Source: Cherax quadricarinatus
Taxonomy: Eukaryota; Arthropoda; Malacostraca; Decapoda; Parastacidae
Direction of reading: 5' to 3'
NCBI RefSeq assembly: GCF_038502225.1
Contig: NC_091323.1
Span: 19,722,503 to 19,786,502, forward strand
Length of the DNA stretch: 64,000 nt
Of the stretch, positions 23,101-33,169 are shown in pieces. Under the pieces are notes generated by a model. It was not told the DNA's origin and made no database searches. It saw only the letters and a program-made list of their open reading frames with translations. How positions within the stretch are numbered: the first letter of the stretch is position 1; each line of letters opens with the position of its first letter. The translations under genes were made by a program, and so were the position numbers.

Positions 23101-25567
23101 TCAACACAGTAAGTGTGTGAACGTCAACACAGTGTGTGAACATCAACACAGTGAGTGTGTGAACATCAACACAGTGTGTGAACATCAACACAGTGTGTGA
23201 ACATCAACACAGTGAGTGTGTGAACGTCAACACAGTGTGTGAACATCAACACAGTGAGTGTGTGAACATCAACACAGTGTGTGAACATCAACACAGTGAG
23301 TGTGTGAACATCAACACAGTGTGTGAACATCAACACAGTGAGTGTGTGAACGTCAACACAGTGTGTGAACATCAACACAGTAAGTGTGTGAACGTCAACA
23401 CAGTGAGTGTGTGAACGTCAACACAGTGAGTGTGTGAACGTCAACACAGTGAGTGTGTGAACGTCAACACAGTGAGTGTGTGAACATCAACACAGTGAGT
23501 GTGTGAACGTCAACACAGTGTGTGAACGTCAACACAGTGTGTGAACATCAACACAGTGTGTGAACGTCAACACAGTGTGTGAACGTCAACACAGTGTGTG
23601 AACATCAACACAGTGTGTGAACGTCAACACAGTGAGTGTGTGAACGTCAACACAGTGTGTGAACATCAACACAGTGAGTGTGTGAACATCAACACAGTGT
23701 GTGAACATCAACACAGTGTGTTAACATCAACACAGTAAGTGTGTGAACGTCAACACAGTGAGGGTGTGAACGTCAACACAGTGTGTGAACGTCAACACAG
23801 TGAGTGTGTGAACATCAACACAGTGTGTGAACGTCAACACAGTGAGTGTGTGAACATCAACACAGTGTGTGAACATCAACACAGTGTGTGAACGTCAACA
23901 CAGTGTGTGAACATCAACACAGTGTGTGAACGTCAACACAGTGTGTGAACATCAACACAGTAAGTGTGTGAACGTCAACACAGTGAGTGTGTGAACATCA
24001 ACACAGTGTGTGAACGTCAACACAGTGTGTGAACATCAACACAGTGTGTGAACATCAACACAGTGAGTGTGTGAACGTCAACACAGTGTGTGAACATCAA
24101 CACAGTGTGTGAACATCAACACAGTGTGTGAACATCAACACAGTGAGTGTGTGAACATCAACACAGTGTGTGAACATCAACACAGTGAGTGTGTGAACGT
24201 CAACACAGTGAGTGTGTGAACGTCAACACAGTGAGTGTGTGAACATCAACACAGTGTGTGAACGTCAACACAGTGTGTGAACATCAACACAGTGTGTGAA
24301 CATCAACACAGTAAGTGTGTGAACGTCAACACAGTGAGTGTGTGAACGTCAACACAGTGAGTGTGTGAACGTCAACACAGTGTGTGAACGTCAACACAGT
24401 GAGTGTGTGAACATCAACACAGTGTGTGAACGTCAACACAGTGTGTGAACATCAACACAGTGAGTGTGTGAACGTCAACACAGTGTGTGAACATCAACAC
24501 AGTGTGTGAACGTCAACACAGTGAGTGTGTGAACATCAACACAGTGAGTGTGTGAACATCAACACAGTAAGTGTGTGAACATCAACACAGTAAGTGTGTG
24601 AACGTCAACACAGTGAGTGTGTGAACATCAACACAGTGAGTGTGTGAACATCAACACAGTAAGTGTGTGAACATCAACACAGTAAGTGTGTGAACGTCAA
24701 CACAGTGAGTGTGTGAACATCAACACAGTAAGTGTGTGAACATCAACACAGTAAGTGTGTGAACGTCAACACAGTGAGTGTGTGAACATCAACACAGTGT
24801 GTGAACGTCAACACAGTGTGTGAACATCAACACAGTGAGTGTGTGAACATCAACACAGTGAGTGTGTGAACATCAACACAGTAAGTGTGTGAACATCAAC
24901 ACAGTAAGTGTGTGAACGTCAACACAGTGAGTGTGTGAACGTCGACACAGTGAGCGTGTGAACATCAACACAGTGAGTGTGTGAACATCAACACAGTGTG
25001 TGAACATCAACACAGTGAGTGTGTGAACGTCAACACAGTGTGTGAACGTCAACACAGTGAGTGTGTGAACATCAACACAGTGTGTGTGTGAACATCAACA
25101 CAGTGAGTGTGTGAACGTCAACACAGTGAGTGTGTGAACGTCAACACAGTGTGTGTGTGAACATCAACACAGTGTGTGAACATCAACACAGTGTGTGAAC
25201 GTCAACACAGTGAGTGTGTGAACGTCAACACAGTGTGTGAACGTCAACACAGTAAGTGTGTGAACATCAACACAGTGTGTGAACATCAACACAGTGAGTG
25301 TGTGAACATCAACACAGTGTGTGAACATCAACACAGTGAGTGTGTGAACGTCAACACAGTGTGTGAACATCAACACAGTGAGTGTGTGAACATCAACACA
25401 GTGTGTGAACATCAACACAGTGAGTGTGTGAACGTCAACACAGTGTGTGTGTGAACGTCAACACAGTGAGTGTGTGAACGTCAACACAGTGTGTGAACGT
25501 CAACACAGTGAGTGTGTGAACATCAACACAGTGTGTGTGTGAACGTCAACACAGTGAGTGTGTGAAC
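20101..25567. repeat. 23/19-bp satellite, about 260 copies
   Basis: A long unit GTGAGTGTGTGAACGTCAAC-ACA (23 bp) alternates irregularly with a 4-bp-shorter form (GTGTGTGAACGTCAACACA, 19 bp). Two further polymorphisms are independent: AACGTC/AACATC and GTGAGT/GTAAGT. AACGTC dominates on the left and AACATC on the right. A block at 22742-22990 is repeated at 23166-23414 (424 bp apart). It begins inside the last unit of the G-rich array and stops abruptly in a LINE fragment at 25567. Confidence 0.97.
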
Positions 25568-25935
25568 TGTATCACGTTTCCTCATGAAGACAGCCAGGAG
25601 TCCGTTGGTGATTCCCTTTGTGAAAGAGTGTTGAAAAGTATTGATTTTGTAAGGAGTAATTTCGGTGTGCATATCTGGGATCAATCCCTCCAGAATTTTC
25701 CAAGTGTTAAATATGATATATGTTTCTGGCCTAAGTTCCCTGGAGTATAATCTGAGGAACTCCAAACGTTACCAATAATTTAGGTGCTTAACTAAATTCA
25801 TACGATCAGTGAAGTTCCTCTACATAATCCAGAAATGCGATTTCGCCTGCCTTAGAAGTGACAAAACATAGCAATATTCCAGTCTAGAGAAAATAAGCGA
25901 CTTTAAGAGTACCATCAACAGCTTGGTATTTCTTG
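25562..25935 (-). pseudogene. LINE C-terminus fragment (CR1-like, 54385 family)
   Basis: On the minus strand the frame reads EFLRLYSRELRPETYIIF, then WKILEGLIPDMHTEITPY and GITNGLLAVF. This corresponds position by position to SLDLYSLERKRERYMIIYIW, WKILVGLVP and GITNRLLAAF at 54400-54765. Upstream (25800-25935) reads into the preceding block with stops. The 3' end is cut off by the 23/19-bp satellite. Confidence 0.75.
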
Positions 25936-26110
25936 TTCTGAAGGTTCACTCAAGGGAAGTTCTTTGACGCTGATGAGGGGCTCTTGATCTAGGGAATTGG
26001 ATCTGTGCTCCAGTTCCCTGAATTAAGCCTGAATATCTTCCATTCCCCCCCAAGGTGCTGTATAATCCTAAGGGTTTAGCGCTTTCTTATAATTATAATA
26101 ATTACAATAA
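25936..26110 (+). mobile_element. Dispersed SINE-like repeat
   Basis: Carries GATGAGGGGCTCTTGATC, TTGGATCTGTGCTCCAGTTC, AGGTGCTGTATAATCCTAAG and TTTAGCGCTTTCTTATAATT, ending in ATAAT repeats. Diverged copies lie at 32575-32760 (+) and 12516-12640 (-). There is no clear box A/B, so its class is open. Confidence 0.6.
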
Positions 26111-26230
26111 TGTTCTGAAGGGTCTAGTTATCCAGCCAATCAGTTTCCTTGTGTTTGTGACAGCGACAATGTTGTCATACCTGAACGGTATATCATCACT
26201 CCTAAAACCTTTACATTAATCTGCCACTTC

Positions 26231-26276
<46 letters not shown>

Positions 26277-26284
26277 TTAATAAT
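26231..26284. repeat. (AAT)n microsatellite
   Basis: About 17 AAT triplets with minor interruption at the end. Confidence 0.95.
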
Positions 26285-26427
26285 CCTGATAATGACCACC
26301 AAAAGAATTTTAATTGACACAGGTGATGATATTGTGCGTAATAACGACTAATGTTAATGGTAACGATGGCTGGGAAGACGATGTTAATTAATCAGCTGAA
26401 ATATTGTGGTTGTGAGTAATATGATAA

Positions 26428-26565
26428 TTTAAGACTGACGAACCTCCTCGTGGCCAAAACACTTCCCTTAACAAGACTGAAGACACTAGTGGCGAAACAG
26501 TGCCTTTAATGGGACTGAAGAAACTCCTCGTGGCGAAACATTTCGTTTAATTAATAAATGTCCCG
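26428..26565 (+). repeat. Three tandem hammerhead-like modules, about 40 bp each
   Basis: CTGACGA (26435), CTGAAGA (26477) and CTGAAGA (26515) each precede a short hairpin-like stretch and (G)GC(G/C)(A)AAAC (about 26452, 26492 and 26532). The spacing is 42 and 38 bp. The arrangement matches CTGANGA - stem II - GAAA of a hammerhead. The stems are weak (CACTAGTG in the middle copy; ACTCCTCGTGG in the outer ones) and the first has CAAAAC instead of GAAAC. Confidence 0.5.
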
Positions 26566-26639
26566 AACCTGCAGACAGATGTCTTCACCTACAGAGAATT
26601 ATCTTCTTCAGCCGATGATCCAATCGAACTAGAACCGAA

Positions 26640-26735
26640 TGAGCTGGGGTTCAAGAACCAGTGACGCAGCAGGGGTTCACATACGGGTGACGCAGCAAGG
26701 GTTCACATACGGGTGATGCAGCAAGGGTAATGAAC
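26640..26735. repeat. 26-bp direct repeat, 3 copies
   Basis: GGGTTCACATACGGGTGACG plus CAGCAA repeats with a diverged first copy (GGGTTCAAGAACCAGTGACG). Confidence 0.8.
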
Positions 26736-26989
26736 CCAGGAGATGGTTGTTAGGTCCGTCAAGGTTGATAGCCGCACTCAGTGACTGTCTGGCTCACGTA
26801 CTGCTTAACCGACCTGATTGGTTGTCTGATTGGCTGGTTTCTTGCAGACTAATTGACTTCACTGGTTCACCGGATGATTGGCTTAACGGTGGATTGACTT
26901 GATTGGTTAAATTATTAGTTTCTTGTCTGAGTATCTACCTGAGGCACTGACCTTCCAAGTTCCTGTCTGCTTGATCCAGTCTCCCGAGC

Positions 26990-26990
<1 letters not shown>
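26736..26990. other. GATTGG-rich unique sequence
   Basis: Several GATTGG(C/T) words (inverse CCAAT) occur at about 26817, 26828, 26876 and 26899. The spacing is irregular and they look like a decayed short repeat rather than a promoter. Confidence 0.4.
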
Positions 26991-27074
<84 letters not shown>

Positions 27075-27075
27075 G
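26991..27075. repeat. (GA)n microsatellite with G-run end
   Basis: About 35 GA dinucleotides followed by eleven G. The minus frame of alternating Ser-Leu is an artefact. Confidence 0.97.
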
Positions 27076-27295
27076 TAAAAATATATAAAAAGTATTTCTC
27101 GGCTTATAAGACTTGTTTTAGTTTCAATGGCTCGGCATCGGACGTAACTGGGAGAGCTACAGCCCACCCCACACCCCAGACTTACAGCTCCCGTCACTGA
27201 CCTTCAGTTTATAGGACGCAGGGTGGTTTTTGGAGACATTTTTGGGAAAAAAATGCGTCTAATAAACCGCAAAATACGGTATGTCCGATACGTAA
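27076..27295. mobile_element. Possible non-autonomous DNA transposon relic
   Basis: TTATAGGACGCAGGG, then TGCGTCTAATAAACCGCAAA and ATACGGTA resembles the mirrored 'TATAAGACGC / CCGCAAAATACGGTA' termini of some MITE-like families. The left part (TTCTCGGCTTATAAGAC) is a weaker counterpart. No clean target duplication is visible, so this stays tentative. Confidence 0.35.
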
Positions 27296-27375
27296 ACATT
27301 TGTTAATATAGTCTGGGAAATTCACACACAAACACATACGCACACACACACATATATATATATATATATACACAC

Positions 27376-27475
27376 GGCTCTTGGAGCAAGGAGAAAGTGG
27401 ACATAGTAGCACCCAGAGAAGAGGCGGGGCTAGGAGCTGTGACTCGACCCCTGCAACCACACATAGGTGACTACA
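27376..27475 (+). mobile_element. LINE 3' tail fragment
   Basis: GAGAAAGTGGACATAGTAGC, GAGGCGGGGCTAGGAGCTGT, CGACCCCTGCAACCACA and AGGTGACTAC match the 17533 tails. An AT/CA repeat (27345-27375) lies immediately to its left. Confidence 0.75.
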
Positions 27476-27480
27476 AAAGA

Positions 27481-29215
27481 AAGCAGAGAGACCAAGGGAA
27501 GGAGCATGAGGACTTGAAAAAAAATATAGCGCATAAAAGCGAGAGACACAGGAGAGCTAAAAACCAATATCAAAGCATAAGGAGAGAAGCTGAGAGACTG
27601 TTTGAAAATATTATAACAACAAAATCCAAAAGTGAACCAAAATTACTCCAGTCACATAAAAAATACACGACTGTGAAGGACCAGGTGATATGGAGGAAGA
27701 GAATGAGATGCTGACAGAGAATGACAGAAGTACGTAAAGAGCTTAGTAAAAGATTCAATGAACTCTGAATAAAGTGGTGAATCACCAGAAGGCGCTGTAG
27801 TCATAACAGACAACCAAGTATTGTAGAATATCAACACACTGAAAGAAGCAGTGATCAAACTACTTCCTGAGCTGCTTGTAACAAACATAACACAGCTTCA
27901 AGAGTGCTGACAGCAGGAACAAAACACCTATGTGACCTAATAGCAAAGAAAAAATAAACAAGAAAGACAGTGTTTGGTAGACTGAAATTTCCTGGATTAT
28001 AGAAAAGAAGTTGATACAGTACCCTACCAGAGGTAGTACAAAAATTATAACAAGCAGGCTTAAAAGACGGAGTGTTCAAGTGTCAAGGTGTATCTAAATG
28101 AGAGAAGGCAAAGAGTAACAGTAAGGAAAAAAACATCTGAACCGGAGAGAATAACGAGGGGAGTTCTTCAGGAATCAGTATTGGGACCCCCACTGTTCCT
28201 AATATACGTGAATGACCTACCAGAGGGGAGCGAGTCCTGTGTCACTATTTTCTGAAGCTGTAAAATTAATGAGAATAATAAGAACAAGAGAGGATAGTGA
28301 TAAACTCCAGAGAGACCTCAACAGACTGCAGATGTGGTCAAACAAGTGGCTTCTCGAGTTAATTCTGAATAAATGCAAGGTCGTGTGCGTTGGAGAAGAT
28401 GGCAGAAGAGTCCATCACCTGGTAGCAGCAATCTAATTGTTATAATCATAACTATAATTTTAAAGGGGGTGGCCCGGTAAGCCAGTGGAAGGGCTCAGTT
28501 AGATGACCAAAAGCTCGAACTGTGAGCCATCATATTAGTAACACCCGCGTCAGGAAGCACTTGTCCTGTTTCATGACGATCCTTATCTAACTTACCAGAG
28601 AGAGAGCAGACTGGACACTGAGTACAGTATGGGAGGAGAAAAGCTGTAAATATCAGAGAGTGAAAGTGACCTGGGGTGTATATAACACCAAACATACTAC
28701 CAGAATTGCACATAAAACATGCAATTTTAGTGGCACATGCAAGATTAACAAACCTCAGAATAATATTCAGGAACTCGAAAAAACGAATCCCTCAGAATGT
28801 TATACAGAACACTTGTAATCCAAGTCACTGAGTATGTAGATCAGACCATGAAGCCTACACCTGCTCAGGTACCTGAAGAAACTCGAAAAGGTCCAAAGGT
28901 TTGCAACCAGGTTAGTACCAGAACTGAGAGGAGGATGAAGGAACTAAGTCTGACGACTTTAGAGGACAGATGGAAAAGAAAAGACATAATAAGGCACAGA
29001 TGAATCATAAGGATGTAAGGAAGTATTTCTTTAGTTTCAAGGTAGAACGATTTTAGATGAGAGTGGTTGAGACAGACTCAATACACAGCTTCAAGAGTGG
29101 ATATGATAAAGCCTAAGAGGCCAAAAGTCAGTAATGCCAATCAACGTAGCCTACCAACGGGGCCAGGAGCAAAATCTCGACCCTTGCAATTGCAACTCTG
29201 TGTGTAAACACGTAC
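27481..29215 (+). pseudogene. Old, heavily mutated LINE copy with an insertion
   Basis: Scattered fragments in changing frames match the order of the 16481 element. First comes the endonuclease-RT linker (REAERLFENIITTKSKSEP, 27585-27640; TVKDQVIW). The palm follows ([20 protein letters not shown], about 28155-28215), then KLQRDLNRLQMWSNKWLLEL (28300-28360), the C-terminal block and a tail (GGGGCCAGGAGC, 29160). The catalytic FADD is replaced by a decayed FSEAVKLM sequence near 28245, and stops are frequent. Coding similarity is interrupted at about 28440-28610, where an unrelated block sits, and resumes at 28612 (SDLGCI-like). It is much older than the 29399-29868 copy. Confidence 0.75.
28440..28610. 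mobile_element. SINE-like insertion in the LINE relic
   Basis: GGTGGCCCGGTAAGCCAGTG, then AAAGCTCGAACTGTGAGCC and CACTTGTCCTGTTTCATGAC interrupt the LINE similarity. The GGTGGCCCGGTAAGCCAGTGG start resembles a pol III box A region, but box B is not convincing. Confidence 0.45.
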
Positions 29216-29304
29216 ACGAACATATACATACATATGTATATATAAATTTAATCTTCTCTTGTGGTTTAATTGATGTTTATTAATGACTTCTCTGTGATTA
29301 TTTG

Positions 29305-29305
<1 letters not shown>

Positions 29306-29386
<81 letters not shown>

Positions 29387-29398
29387 TTGTGTGTGTGT
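29306..29398. repeat. (AT)n(GT)n microsatellite
   Basis: About 27 TA/AT pairs pass into GT repeats that directly touch the 3' end of the minus-strand LINE at 29399. Confidence 0.97.
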
Positions 29399-29868
29399 AC
29401 TCCCCTATTTGTGGTTGCAGGGGTCGATTCTCAGCTCCTGGCCCCGACTCTTCACTGACCGCTAGTAGGTCCCCTCTCTCTCTGCTCCATGAGCTTTATC
29501 ATATCTCGTCTTAAAACTATGTATGGTTCCTGCCTCCACTACATCACTTACTAGGCTATTCCACTTCCTGACGACTCTATGACTGAAGAAATACTTCCTA
29601 ACATCCCTGTGACTCGTCTGAGTCTTCAGCTTCCAATTGTGACCACTCGTTTCTGTGTCCCCTCTCTGGAACTTCCTGTCTCTGTCTACCTTATCTATTC
29701 CACGCAGTATTTTGTATGTCGTTATCATGTCTCCCCTGACCCTCCTGTCCTCCAGTGTCGTCAGGCCGATTTCCATCAACCTTTCTTCGTAGGACATATC
29801 CCTGAGCTCCGGAAGAATCCTTGTTGCAAACCTTTGTACTTTCTCTAATTTCTTGACGTGCTTGGCAG
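29399..29868 (-). pseudogene. 5'-truncated LINE, C-terminal reading frame intact
   Basis: From 29868 down the minus strand reads KHVKKLEKVQRFATRILPEL, MSYEERLMEIGLTTLEDRRV, MITTYKILRGIDKVDRDRKF and YFFSHRVVRKWNSLVSDVVE, to a stop at about 29462. The 3' UTR (CAGGAGCTGAGAATCGACCC) ends at the GT repeat. There is no frameshift, so this is the youngest-looking member of its family here. Only about 140 codons remain, with no catalytic palm. Left as a relic; expression is not expected. Confidence 0.87.
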
Positions 29869-29904
29869 GTTATAAAACTTAATATAATTGCATATAAGTC
29901 CTAT

Positions 29905-30095
29905 AGAAAGGCGAGGGAGGGAGGGAGATAAGGAAGGAGGGAGGGAGGGAGGGAGGGAGGGAGGGATGTAGGGAAGGAGGGAGGGAGGGAGGGAGGGAGC
30001 GAGGGAGGGAGGGAGATAGGGAAGGAGGGTGGGAGGGAGGGAGGGAGGGAGGGAGGGAAGGAGGGAGAGAAGGAGGGAGGGAGACGGGTAAGAGG
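29905..30095. repeat. (GAGG)n simple repeat
   Basis: Imperfect GGGA tetranucleotides with AAGGA and GATA interruptions. The Pro/Ser-rich minus frame is an artefact. Confidence 0.95.
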
Positions 30096-30374
30096 AAGAG
30101 ACAAGGGTAAGGGATAATGAACTTCAAGTAATCCAACACCATCCCTCATCACTCCCTTCCATCTCTCTTCTCCCTCACGGCGAGGGCCTCTCCCCTTTCA
30201 TCATAATGACCCTCATATTAGCTGCATGTCCAACACGGGGTGGCGGACACGTGGGCATGGATGAACAGGAGGGGATCTTCCTGAGGTCTTCTGAAGACAC
30301 GTGTCAACACATGCCTGAGAAAGTCACTGTGTGAAGAGGAAATGTGAGAAACCTGGTGATGAGGCAGGAAAAGT

Positions 30375-30430
30375 GGGAGGAGGAGGAGGAGGAGGAAGAG
30401 GAAGAGGAGAAAAAGGAGGAAGAGGAGGGT
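30375..30430. repeat. (GGA)n/(GAA)n purine tract
   Basis: GGAGGAGGAGGAGGAAGAGG-type tract. Confidence 0.85.
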
Positions 30431-30970
30431 GAGAAGTACACGGGAAAGACAGATATCAGAGGAGTTTGAAGTCTACACTGAGGTTGTCTATTAAGAGCTA
30501 TGTACTTCTTTCTATAGTAGATAAAAACTATCTTGTATTATTTAAGTACATGAGGCAAGGAGAGAAAAGCAGAAGGCTCTCTACCTAGAGAGGAAGAAAA
30601 TGAGAGTAGAGAAAGGGAAGATTCTTAATTTTTGTCAATGGAAAGGATACGGAGTATAGGGAGCTGGTTGCATATAAGCATTTCAAGAGGCCTATTGGCC
30701 CATGCTAGGCCGGTCTGACCACTTCCCATTCACGTCTGACCCTGCTACAGAGGTCAGTGTTAATGCGAATTGGAAAACTTTCTGACAGAAAGGAATAGTT
30801 TGCCCTGGAACACAAAACGTGAAAAAGATTAACATTAATGTCAGTTAATATGTAAATTACGTTATTGTTGCCAGTTATTTCATGTTGGTTAATGTAAGTC
30901 ACATATTTAAGCAACTGACGTCTCTATCAACTGGTTCAAACACATGACATCTCCATCATGATGTTCACCA
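30431..30970. other. Unique sequence, no gene recognised
   Basis: Contains GGCCTATTGGCCCATGCTAG near 30690, a partly self-complementary word (GGCCTATTGGCC). I cannot place it in a family from this window alone. Confidence 0.4.
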
Positions 30971-30971
30971 T

Positions 30972-31335
30972 GGAATCTTGATTCTGAGGACATGTACATA
31001 ACCTTCACGACTACGACAACTACTACTACAACTAACCCACCTCTTTGGGAAGGACCTACTTCCACTGGGGAATCCCGCCTACCAGTGAATATGCCCTCGT
31101 CTGCTACACCTGACGTTACTATATAAGCGCCAGGCTCCTTTCTTCTGCTTCAGAATCTCCACGACTATGGTGCTCTTCGCACCTACTCCTAGGTTGAGGG
31201 ACTGATTACCTCATCTTCTGTACATAGTTCTACTGTCTTCAAGTTATGTCCTAGAATTTGTATTGATAAAGCCACTGGATGGCGAAACGTCTACAATAAA
31301 GATACCCAGATGTTGCACATGTGTCTTAATTTCAT
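30972..31335 (+). mobile_element. Penelope-like terminal repeat with TATA box
   Basis: TCTTGATTCTGAGGACATGT, then ACTTCCACTGGGGAATCCCG and a TATA box (TATATAAG, 31120-31127), followed by GGGACTGATTACCTCATCTT and AGCCACTGGATGGCGAAACG (31268-31287), ending AATAAAGATACCCAGATGTT. The same modules recur at 37264-37565 and 37200-37263. The hammerhead-like core is degenerate (TTGATAA instead of CTGATGA). Assignment to Penelope-like elements is by analogy with their known hammerhead-bearing terminal repeats. No reverse transcriptase or GIY-YIG frame is present. Confidence 0.6.
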
Positions 31336-31461
31336 GTTCACTCTCACTACATGACTCTACATAATTAACATTACACTTTTCATTACGTAAATTCTTAACA
31401 TTTCCCCAGTTAACACTGATAAATGAATCCCAACAACGGCATTACACTCCACACTGTCTCC
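31336..31461. other. Short unique spacer
   Basis: No motif recognised. Confidence 0.4.
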
Positions 31462-31825
31462 CAGATACAACGAGATAAAGATTCTGAATCTCTGACAATA
31501 GGATGAGAGACAAAACTCCGCAAGTACGTGTAAGCTGACAATGTTTTCACTCAAGCATCGGGATAAGGATTCTGAACCTTTAATAAGAGGATCAGAGGCA
31601 AGCTCCCGAAAGCATATACAAGTTAAAGCGTTTTCGTTCGAATAAAGTAAATAGATTCTTAAGTTTTTGATAAATATATTACTGAAAATGTTTGGATCGC
31701 GCGTAAGCTAAATGCATTTTTCCCTTAGAATAATCTGGATATAGATTCTAAACCTTTGATATAAAGATGGCCGACAAAAATCCTCAAAGCACATGCAAGC
31801 TAAAGGCTTTTTTACTTAACCTGAT
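31462..31825. repeat. Old ~88-bp tandem repeat, 4 diverged copies
   Basis: The word GATAAAGATTCTGAA(T/C)CT and its variants recur with AGATTCT at 31479, 31567, 31653 and 31743 (spacings 88, 86, 90). Each copy later has a GCAAG(C/T)/GTAAGCTAAA-like word and a TTTTCACT/TTTTCGTTC stretch. The copies differ at many positions, so this array is far older than its neighbours. Confidence 0.75.
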
Positions 31826-31904
31826 ACACTTTTTTTTGTAAAAGTCTTTATGCAACATAATGTAAGTTAAATTTGTTGGGTGGTCTCACAGTGACTTAAG
31901 ACGT

Positions 31905-32495
31905 GGAGGCTTCACCTGAGCTGGGGTCGGTGCCTGGGGAAGCCTTCACCCACCTGAGCAGGGGTCGGTGCCTGGGGAAGCCTTCACCCACCTGAGCTGG
32001 GGTCGGTGGCCTGGGGAAGCCTTCACCCACCTGAGCTGGGGTCGGTGGCCTGGGGAAGCCTTCACCCACCTGAGCTGGGGTCGGTGGCCTGGGGAAGCCT
32101 TCACCCACCTGAGCTGGGGTCGGTGCCTGGGGAAGCCTTCACCCACCTGAGCTGGGGTCGGTGGCCTGGGGAAGCCTTCACCCACCTGAGCTGGGGTCGG
32201 TGCCTGGGGAAGCCTTCACCCACCTGAGCTGGGGTCGGTGCCTGGGGAAGCCTTCACCCACCTGAGCTGGGGTCGGTGGCCTGGGGAAGCCTTCACCCAC
32301 CTGAGCTGGGGTCGGTGCCTGGGGAAGCCTTCACCCACCTGAGCTGGGGTCGGTGGCCTGGGGAAGCCTTCACCCACCTGAGCTGGGGTCGGTGCCTGGG
32401 GAAGCCTTCACCCACCTGAGCTGGGGTCGGTGGCCTGGGGAAGCCTTCACCCACCTGAGCTGGGGTCGGTGGCCTGGGGAAGCCTTCACCCACTG
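31905..32495. repeat. 38/39-bp minisatellite, about 15 copies
   Basis: Unit CACCTGAGCTGGGGTCGGTG, then (G)CCTGGGGAAGCCTTCACC. One extra G separates 39-bp from 38-bp copies, and the two types are interspersed. Open frames on both strands are repeat artefacts. Confidence 0.96.
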
Positions 32496-32574
32496 CAAAC
32501 ACTTTAACTTACTCCCACGTTCACACTGACAATTTAACGAGTCTCAGCAACATAAGATAGGAGTAAGAAAGGTT

Positions 32575-32760
32575 TCAACCCTCCTTTGCCACTCACTAGT
32601 AATCCCATCAAGGGATGGGGCTTGATGCTGGTGATGGGCTCTTGATCCGAGGAATTTGACCTACTCTCCACTTCCTCAGATCAAGTATAATTATTACCCA
32701 TTTTCCAGGCGTTGTATGACTGGTATGAAGTCTCAAGAATATAATTATCTCGCCTCTACC
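32575..32760 (+). mobile_element. Dispersed SINE-like repeat (26000 family)
   Basis: GATGGGCTCTTGATCCGAGG, TTGACCTACTCTCCACTTCC and GGCGTTGTATGACTGG follow the order of the copy at 25960-26080. Confidence 0.55.
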
Positions 32761-32789
32761 CACAAGATATATACATTGAGAGGTCCAGA

Positions 32790-33165
32790 ATAAACACTGA
32801 AAAAGTGAACTTCAGAGTGCTTTCGTGATTTCTCACATTATCAAGGAACTGTCATCATGGGTTAGAGTAATCAGTGTTCAACATAAATAAGAGCTTTCAG
32901 TTCTACCGAACTGAAAACTTACTGTTTTTATTCTTTTCTTCTGAACATGTTTTGAATCATCTGCAAGTTCAAGTATGGTACGGTACTCGAATTACTCTAA
33001 CCCATGTCTACTTATTTGGAACAATACATGAATTACTCTAACCCATGTCTACTTATTTGGAACAATACATGAATTACTCTAACCCATGATGACAGTTCCT
33101 TGATAATGTGAGAAATCACTAAATCACTTGGAACTTCACTGTTTTTTAACAGTGGTTGTTCAGCC
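32790..33165. repeat. Inverted repeat with 47-bp perfect arms
   Basis: GTGATTTCTCACATTATCAA...GGGTTAGAGTAAT (32825-32871) is the exact reverse complement of 33072-33118. Similarity continues outward with mismatches (CAGTG...GTGAA). The loop contains a 40-bp direct repeat (GAATTACTCTAACCCATGTC at 32990 and 33030, with a third start at 33070). The outer part (AACTTCACTG, TTTTTTAACAGTGG, TTGTTC) recurs at 58725-58775, so it belongs to a dispersed family. Confidence 0.85.
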
Positions 33166-33169
33166 TTAT

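Noticed and set aside
20101..25567. CRE-like TGACGTT sites in the satellite as a regulatory array
   Set aside because: GAACGTCAAC occurs only because it is part of the repeat unit, and no gene is nearby to regulate.
26817..26905. CCAAT-box promoter cluster
   Set aside because: The inverse CCAAT words have no TATA box, no downstream frame and irregular spacing; a decayed repeat is simpler.
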